This document shows, piece by piece, positions 60,358 to 64,000 of a stretch of 64,000 nt of DNA. The stretch is taken from contig JAWOLC010000022.1 in the NCBI GenBank assembly GCA_033853925.1, positions 1-64,000 of the forward strand. Direction: 5' to 3'. Position 1 is the first letter of the stretch, and each line of letters begins with the position of its first letter. Under the pieces are notes generated by a model that saw only the letters and a list, made by a program, of their open reading frames with translations, had not been told where the DNA came from and did no database searches. This DNA comes from JANXPZ01 sp033853925 (GTDB lineage: Bacteria; Eisenbacteria; RBG-16-71-46). A program made the translations under genes and the position numbers.

Positions 60358-61716
60358 ATGCTCAAGCGCTCCACCCTGCAGCGCCACTCCGCGCGCCTGA
60401 AGCGCCTTCAGGTGGGGGAGAAGCTGGTGCGGCGGAACCCGCTCTGGTACGGGCCCGCCGTCCGGCACTTCGCCCGGCTGTCCGCGGCGCCCCTGGAGGC
60501 GCGCCGGGCCTGGGACGCGAAGCGCCTGCGCGCCATGCTCGAGCTGGCCGCGCGCACGCCCTACGGCCGCCGGGCGGGCGGCGGCGCCGACCTCGGCGCC
60601 TGGCCCTTCCTCGACTCGGACACGGCGCGGCGGAGCCCGCGCGACTTCGTCCTCGGCCGGCGCTGGGCGCTGCCGGCCGCGACCGGCGGCACCTCGGGCA
60701 TTCCCCTTCCGCTCTGGCGCCCGCCACGCTCGCTGGTGGTGGAGCAGGCCGCTCTGGACCACCTGCTTCGCCGCCACGGCGCGGTGCCGCAGCGGGCGCG
60801 CGTCGCCGTGCTGCGCGGCGACGACGTCAAGGACCTGGCGGATCGCACTCCACCCTTCTGGGTGGATGTTCACGGCGGGCGGCGCCGGGTGTTCTCCTCG
60901 AACCACCTGGGCCGCGACACCGTGTCGGACTACGCCCGGGCGCTGCGCGAGTTCCGCGCCGACTACTGGTGGGTGTACCCGACCACGCTCGGCGCCCTGC
61001 TCCACTTCGCGGGCCAGGCCGGCGAGGCGCTGACCGTGCCGCTCCTGTTCTCCTCCTCCGAGCTGCTGGCGCCGGAGCTGAGCCGCGCGGCGCGAGAGGC
61101 GCTGGGCTGCGAGGTGGTGGACTACTACGGCCAGGCGGAGCGGGTGGCCTTCGCCTGGTGCGACCGGCCGGGGGAGTGGCGCTTCCTGCCCGGCTACGCC
61201 CACGTCGAGCTGGTGCCGCGGGGACGGGACGAAACAGGGGCTCTGTTCGAGATCGCCGGGACCGGATTCTGGAACGACGCCATGCCCCTCGTCCGCTACC
61301 TGACGGGCGACCTCGTGCGCTTCGCGGCGGCGCCGGACGCGGCCGCGCTCGAGGAGATCGCGCTGGGCACCCGCTCCTTCTGCGGCGTCATCGGCCGGGA
61401 CGGCGACACCCTGGTGGCGCCGGACGGCACGCAGCTCACCGGCATCGACCACTTCCACCGCGGCGTGGATCGCGTGGCGCGCATCCAGGTAGTGCACGCC
61501 CGCCCCGACCTGGTCGTGATCCGCGTGCTGCCCGCTCCGGGCTTCGGGGCCGCCGAGCAGGCGCAGATCGAGGCGAACGCGCGCCGCAAGCTGCCGCCTT
61601 CGATGCGGATCGTGGTCGAGGTGGGCGGGGAGCTGGAGCGCACGGCCGCGGGCAAGACGCCGTTCGTCGTGCGGGGGCCGGGCGTCGCGGCGCCGCCGCG
61701 CGGCGGTGCGCGGTGA
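60358..61716 (+). CDS. Adenylate-forming ligase, PaaK/CapK-like
   Basis: 452 residues from ATG 60358. ANL-superfamily: the P-loop-like ATGGTSGIPLPLWRPP (about 110-125), central SSSELLAPELSRAAREALG and EVVDYYGQAERVAFAW, and a shortened C-domain ending RKLPPSMRIVVEVG and ELERTAAGKTPFVVRG with the catalytic Lys near GKTPF. This matches phenylacetate-CoA ligase-like proteins such as CapK, often found in surface-polysaccharide clusters. The acid substrate is unknown. A DUF362 gene follows 218 bases later with its own promoter. Confidence 0.82.
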   Translation: MLKRSTLQRHSARLKRLQVGEKLVRRNPLWYGPAVRHFARLSAAPLEARRAWDAKRLRAMLELAARTPYGRRAGGGADLGAWPFLDSDTARRSPRDFVLGRRWALPAATGGTSGIPLPLWRPPRSLVVEQAALDHLLRRHGAVPQRARVAVLRGDDVKDLADRTPPFWVDVHGGRRRVFSSNHLGRDTVSDYARALREFRADYWWVYPTTLGALLHFAGQAGEALTVPLLFSSSELLAPELSRAAREALGCEVVDYYGQAERVAFAWCDRPGEWRFLPGYAHVELVPRGRDETGALFEIAGTGFWNDAMPLVRYLTGDLVRFAAAPDAAALEEIALGTRSFCGVIGRDGDTLVAPDGTQLTGIDHFHRGVDRVARIQVVHARPDLVVIRVLPAPGFGAAEQAQIEANARRKLPPSMRIVVEVGGELERTAAGKTPFVVRGPGVAAPPRGGAR

Positions 61717-61735
61717 AGGCCGGGAGCGTCCGGCT

Positions 61736-61764
61736 TTGACAGCGGCGCGGGGCCGCTTCATCCT
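61736..61764 (+). promoter_or_regulatory. candidate promoter of the DUF362 gene
   Basis: TTGACA at 61736-61741, 17-base spacer, CATCCT at 61759-61764. Consensus -35. Confidence 0.45.
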
Positions 61765-61899
61765 CAAGTGCGATCGCGCCGAGCGCCGCGCGGCGGCGGG
61801 GGCGTTCCCTCCGCTCGAGCTCGCTCGATCGGCGTCCGCCTCGTCGAGCGACGCGCTGCACGGCCCGGGCCCGCGGCCGCCCACGGAGAGTTGCACACG

Positions 61900-61938
61900 A
61901 TGACCGCCGTTTCCCCCAGGGGCTCGGCCACGGCATGA
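61900..61938 (+). CDS. 12-codon leader ORF coupled to DUF362
   Basis: ATG 61900 preceded by GGAGAG, reading MTAVSPRGSATA and stopping at TGA 61936-61938. That TGA overlaps the ATG of the DUF362 gene at 61935 (ATGA). The DUF362 start itself lacks a ribosome site, so the small frame may load ribosomes for it. The peptide itself need have no function. Confidence 0.35.
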   Translation: MTAVSPRGSATA

Positions 61939-63413
61939 GCCGCCACGCCGTCGCGATCGTGCGGCAGGAGCCCGCCGCCTACCCCGAGCGCGCCCCCTAC
62001 CATCCGCCCGAGCGCTACCCGGAGCTGCCGCCCGGGGCGGAGCTGGACCCCACGAATCGCGTCTACGCGACCGTGCGCCAGAGCCTGCTCGCCCTGGGAC
62101 TGGACCGCGAGCACGCCGGCAGCGCGGCGTGGAATCCGCTCGGCGCCCTGGTGCGGCCCGGGGACACCGTGTTCCTCAAGCCCAACATGATCGCCCACCG
62201 GCACCGCCTGCGCGACGAATGGGACTCCGTGGTGACCCACGGGGCGGTCCTGCGCGCGGTGCTGGATTACGTCCACCTCGCGCTGCGCGGCGAGGGCGCC
62301 ATCTGGCTGGGCGACGCGCCGCAGACCGACTCGCTCTGGGACGGCCTGATGGCGCGCATGGGCATCGCGGAGCTGCGCGACTGGTTCCGCGCGGAGCGCG
62401 GCTTCGTCCTCGAGGTGCTCGATCTGCGCGACGAGCACCACGTCGAGCGCGACGGCATCTACGTGGAGACCCGGCGCCTCCCCGGCGACCCGCGCGGCGG
62501 CGTCTCGTTCGATCTCGCAGCCGACAGCATGTTCCATGCGCTCGACGCGGTGGGGAAGAGCTACTACGGCGCCTACTACGATTGGGCCGAGACCAACGCC
62601 CACCATCGCGGGGGCAGGCACGAGTACCGAATCTCGCGCTCGCCTTTGCTGGCGGACGTGTTCATCAACGTGCCCAAGCTCAAGACCCACAAGAAGTGCG
62701 GCCTCACCGTCAACCTCAAGGGCCTGGTCGGCATCAACGCCGACAAGAACTGGCTCCCGCACTACGCCTTCGGCTCGCCCGGCTCGGGGGGCGACCAGTT
62801 CGAGCACGACTCGCTGCGCGGCCAGATCGAGAACTGGGTGGTGCGCCCGGCCAAGCGGCTGCTGCTCGCGAACGCGCCGGGGTTCAAGAGCCTCGCCCGG
62901 CGGACGAAGCACGTTGGCTACGACGTCTTCGGCGACACGGAGGAAGTCGTGCGCTCGGGCAACTGGCACGGCAACGACACGGTGTGGCGCATGTGCCTCG
63001 ACCTGAACCGCATCCTCCGCTACGGCGACCCCGACGGCCGACTGCGCGACGCCTCGCGGCCCAAGCGCGTCTTCTCCGTGGTGGACGGCATCGTCGCGAT
63101 GGAGGGGAACGGCCCCGTGGCAGGGGACCGCCGCGAGGCCGGCCTGGTGATCGCCGGCGCCGATCCCGTGGCGGTGGACACGGTCTGCGCGCGGCTCATG
63201 GGGTTCGATCCCGCGCGGCTGGCGCTCGTGCACGGGGCCTTCGCCCCGCACCGCTGGCCGCTCACGGACGGCGGCGAGGCCGACATCGCCCCGGTGAGCA
63301 ACGTGTCCGCCTGGAACCGCCCCCTCGGCGACTGGCGATCGCAGGATTCGCTGCGCTTCCGGCCCCACTTCGGCTGGACCGGCGCCATCGAGTGGGTCGA
63401 AGCCGGGCGCTGA
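61935..63413 (+). CDS. DUF362 domain protein
   Basis: 492 residues from ATG 61935. The hallmark KLKTHKKCGLTVNLKGLVG is at about 248-266; LVRPGDTVFLKPNMIAHRHR and FSVVDGIVAMEGNGPVAGDR, plus VIAGADPVAVDTVCARLMGF, are the other conserved blocks. DUF362 is found fused to or near Fe-S proteins and in glycan loci; no ferredoxin-like cysteine cluster is present in this copy. Function unknown. Its partner by position is the CapK-like ligase. Confidence 0.88.
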   Translation: MSRHAVAIVRQEPAAYPERAPYHPPERYPELPPGAELDPTNRVYATVRQSLLALGLDREHAGSAAWNPLGALVRPGDTVFLKPNMIAHRHRLRDEWDSVVTHGAVLRAVLDYVHLALRGEGAIWLGDAPQTDSLWDGLMARMGIAELRDWFRAERGFVLEVLDLRDEHHVERDGIYVETRRLPGDPRGGVSFDLAADSMFHALDAVGKSYYGAYYDWAETNAHHRGGRHEYRISRSPLLADVFINVPKLKTHKKCGLTVNLKGLVGINADKNWLPHYAFGSPGSGGDQFEHDSLRGQIENWVVRPAKRLLLANAPGFKSLARRTKHVGYDVFGDTEEVVRSGNWHGNDTVWRMCLDLNRILRYGDPDGRLRDASRPKRVFSVVDGIVAMEGNGPVAGDRREAGLVIAGADPVAVDTVCARLMGFDPARLALVHGAFAPHRWPLTDGGEADIAPVSNVSAWNRPLGDWRSQDSLRFRPHFGWTGAIEWVEAGR

Positions 63414-63640
63414 GGCCGCGCCGCGCTGCGTCACGGTCAGGCTCGCTTCCCCGGCACCCATCGCGCGGGCGGCTGCGCCGCGGCTCGGGTGGGCGCGCCC
63501 GTCGGATTGTCCCGGCCCTGACGCTCCAGCTTGGCTGAAGCCGCAGGATGCCTCTCGCGGCGCACCGCCACTTCGGCCTCGGCCCGCCGCGCATCCCCGC
63601 TCGCGCGTGTGAGCACCGGCTGGCCGGAAGAGGTGAGCCC

Positions 63641-64000
63641 ATGACGATCGCAGGCAGCACCGGCACCGTGAACCATCCGGTGGTCTCGCTGGAGCAATGG
63701 CTCGCGGCCCGCAAGGAACTCCTCACCAAGGAGAAGGAACTCACCCGGCTGCGCGACGAGCTGAGTCGCCGCCGGCGGGAGCTGCCCTGGGTCCGGGTCG
63801 AGAAGGCGTACGAGTTCGAGGGCCCGGAGGGCAGGGAGACGCTGGCCCAGCTCTTCGAGAACCGGGGCCAGCTCGTCGTCTATCACTTCATGTTCGCCCC
63901 CGAGTGGGACGAGGGCTGCAAGCACTGCTCGTTCTGGGCCGACCACTTCGACAGCACCCGCGTGCACCTGAACCATCGCGACGTCACCCTGGCGGTGGTC
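63641..64000 (+). CDS. DUF899 thioredoxin-like protein (3'-truncated by window edge)
   Basis: The frame opens at ATG 63641 (GGAAGAGGTGAG upstream) and is still open at the window end, giving 120 residues. VSLEQWLAARKELLTKEKEL, LTRLRDELSRRRRELPWVRV, LAQLFENRGQLVVYHFMFAP and EGCKHCSFWADHFDS identify DUF899, a thioredoxin-fold family with a conserved CxxC (CKHC). The remaining half lies outside the window. Preceded by 227 bases without a gene. Confidence 0.85.
   Translation, partial: MTIAGSTGTVNHPVVSLEQWLAARKELLTKEKELTRLRDELSRRRRELPWVRVEKAYEFEGPEGRETLAQLFENRGQLVVYHFMFAPEWDEGCKHCSFWADHFDSTRVHLNHRDVTLAVV

Overview
The window is a gene-dense, very GC-rich stretch of a bacterial chromosome from a double-membrane organism. 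Evidence for the cell plan is a complete Tol-Pal cluster, an Omp85-like barrel protein, a UppP/MurJ pair and several lipoproteins. Three features at the left edge point to the FCB side of the tree: a FlgD/T9SS-like C-terminal domain, a PorV/PorQ-type outer-membrane protein and a GWxTD-domain protein. With the high GC and the bacillithiol genes, an uncultured lineage such as Candidatus Eisenbacteria is plausible. That assignment is inference from gene content. I see no phage, IS element, CRISPR array or rRNA. One tRNA-Leu(GAG) is present.

Layout. 1-2.9 kb: secreted/outer-membrane genes. 3.0-6.9 kb: a glycolytic run (broken pfkA, gap, pgk, tpiA) ending in secG and tRNA-Leu. 7.0-8.8 kb: a less orderly patch with a gene fragment, an unknown membrane protein and a TlpA-like thioredoxin. 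9.2-15.3 kb: tolQ-tolR-tolA/tonB-tolB-pal-cpoB plus a barrel protein. 15.4-21.5 kb: an adenosine-specific kinase-like gene, then a tightly overlapping chain (AP-endonuclease-like, FAD oxidase, MBL hydrolase, gamma-carbonic-anhydrase/DinB fusion, atypical SDR, MoaB/Mog, dCTP deaminase). 21.6-24.9 kb: stand-alone nuoI, hsp20, dnaK. 25-32 kb: nucleotide-sugar dehydrogenase, FAH-family hydrolase, ECF sigma factor, divergent uppP/murJ, cation exchanger. 32.3-39.7 kb: bshC-bshA, a DgcN/DgcA-like pair, a histidine kinase and rsgA. 39.9-43.3 kb: threonine synthase, NfeD-type protease and slipin. 43.4-50.1 kb: epimerase, an AttEFGH-like ABC/lipocalin set and lipoproteins. 50.1-64 kb: glycosyltransferase-like membrane protein, M2/M3-like peptidase, CtaG-like protein, citrate synthase, hydrolase, DUF72, PerM, CapK-like ligase, DUF362 and the start of a DUF899 gene.

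How genes work together. Most genes sit in runs with 4-base start/stop overlaps, implying translational coupling. Independent units begin with a recurring promoter-like pattern, TTGAC followed after 17-18 bases by TAGTCT, TAGCGT, TACCCT or a close variant. In several cases only 4-9 bases separate the -10 element from the start codon, which suggests leaderless mRNAs. GC-rich perfect hairpins without U-tracts mark many transcription-unit ends.

Points most worth checking: the pfkA remnant (large internal loss plus one-base frameshift), the exact 42-bp in-frame tandem duplication in rsgA, the gamma-carbonic-anhydrase/DinB fusion in a genome that carries bacillithiol genes, the recurring promoter and leaderless-start pattern, and the shared palindromic -10 between uppP and murJ.
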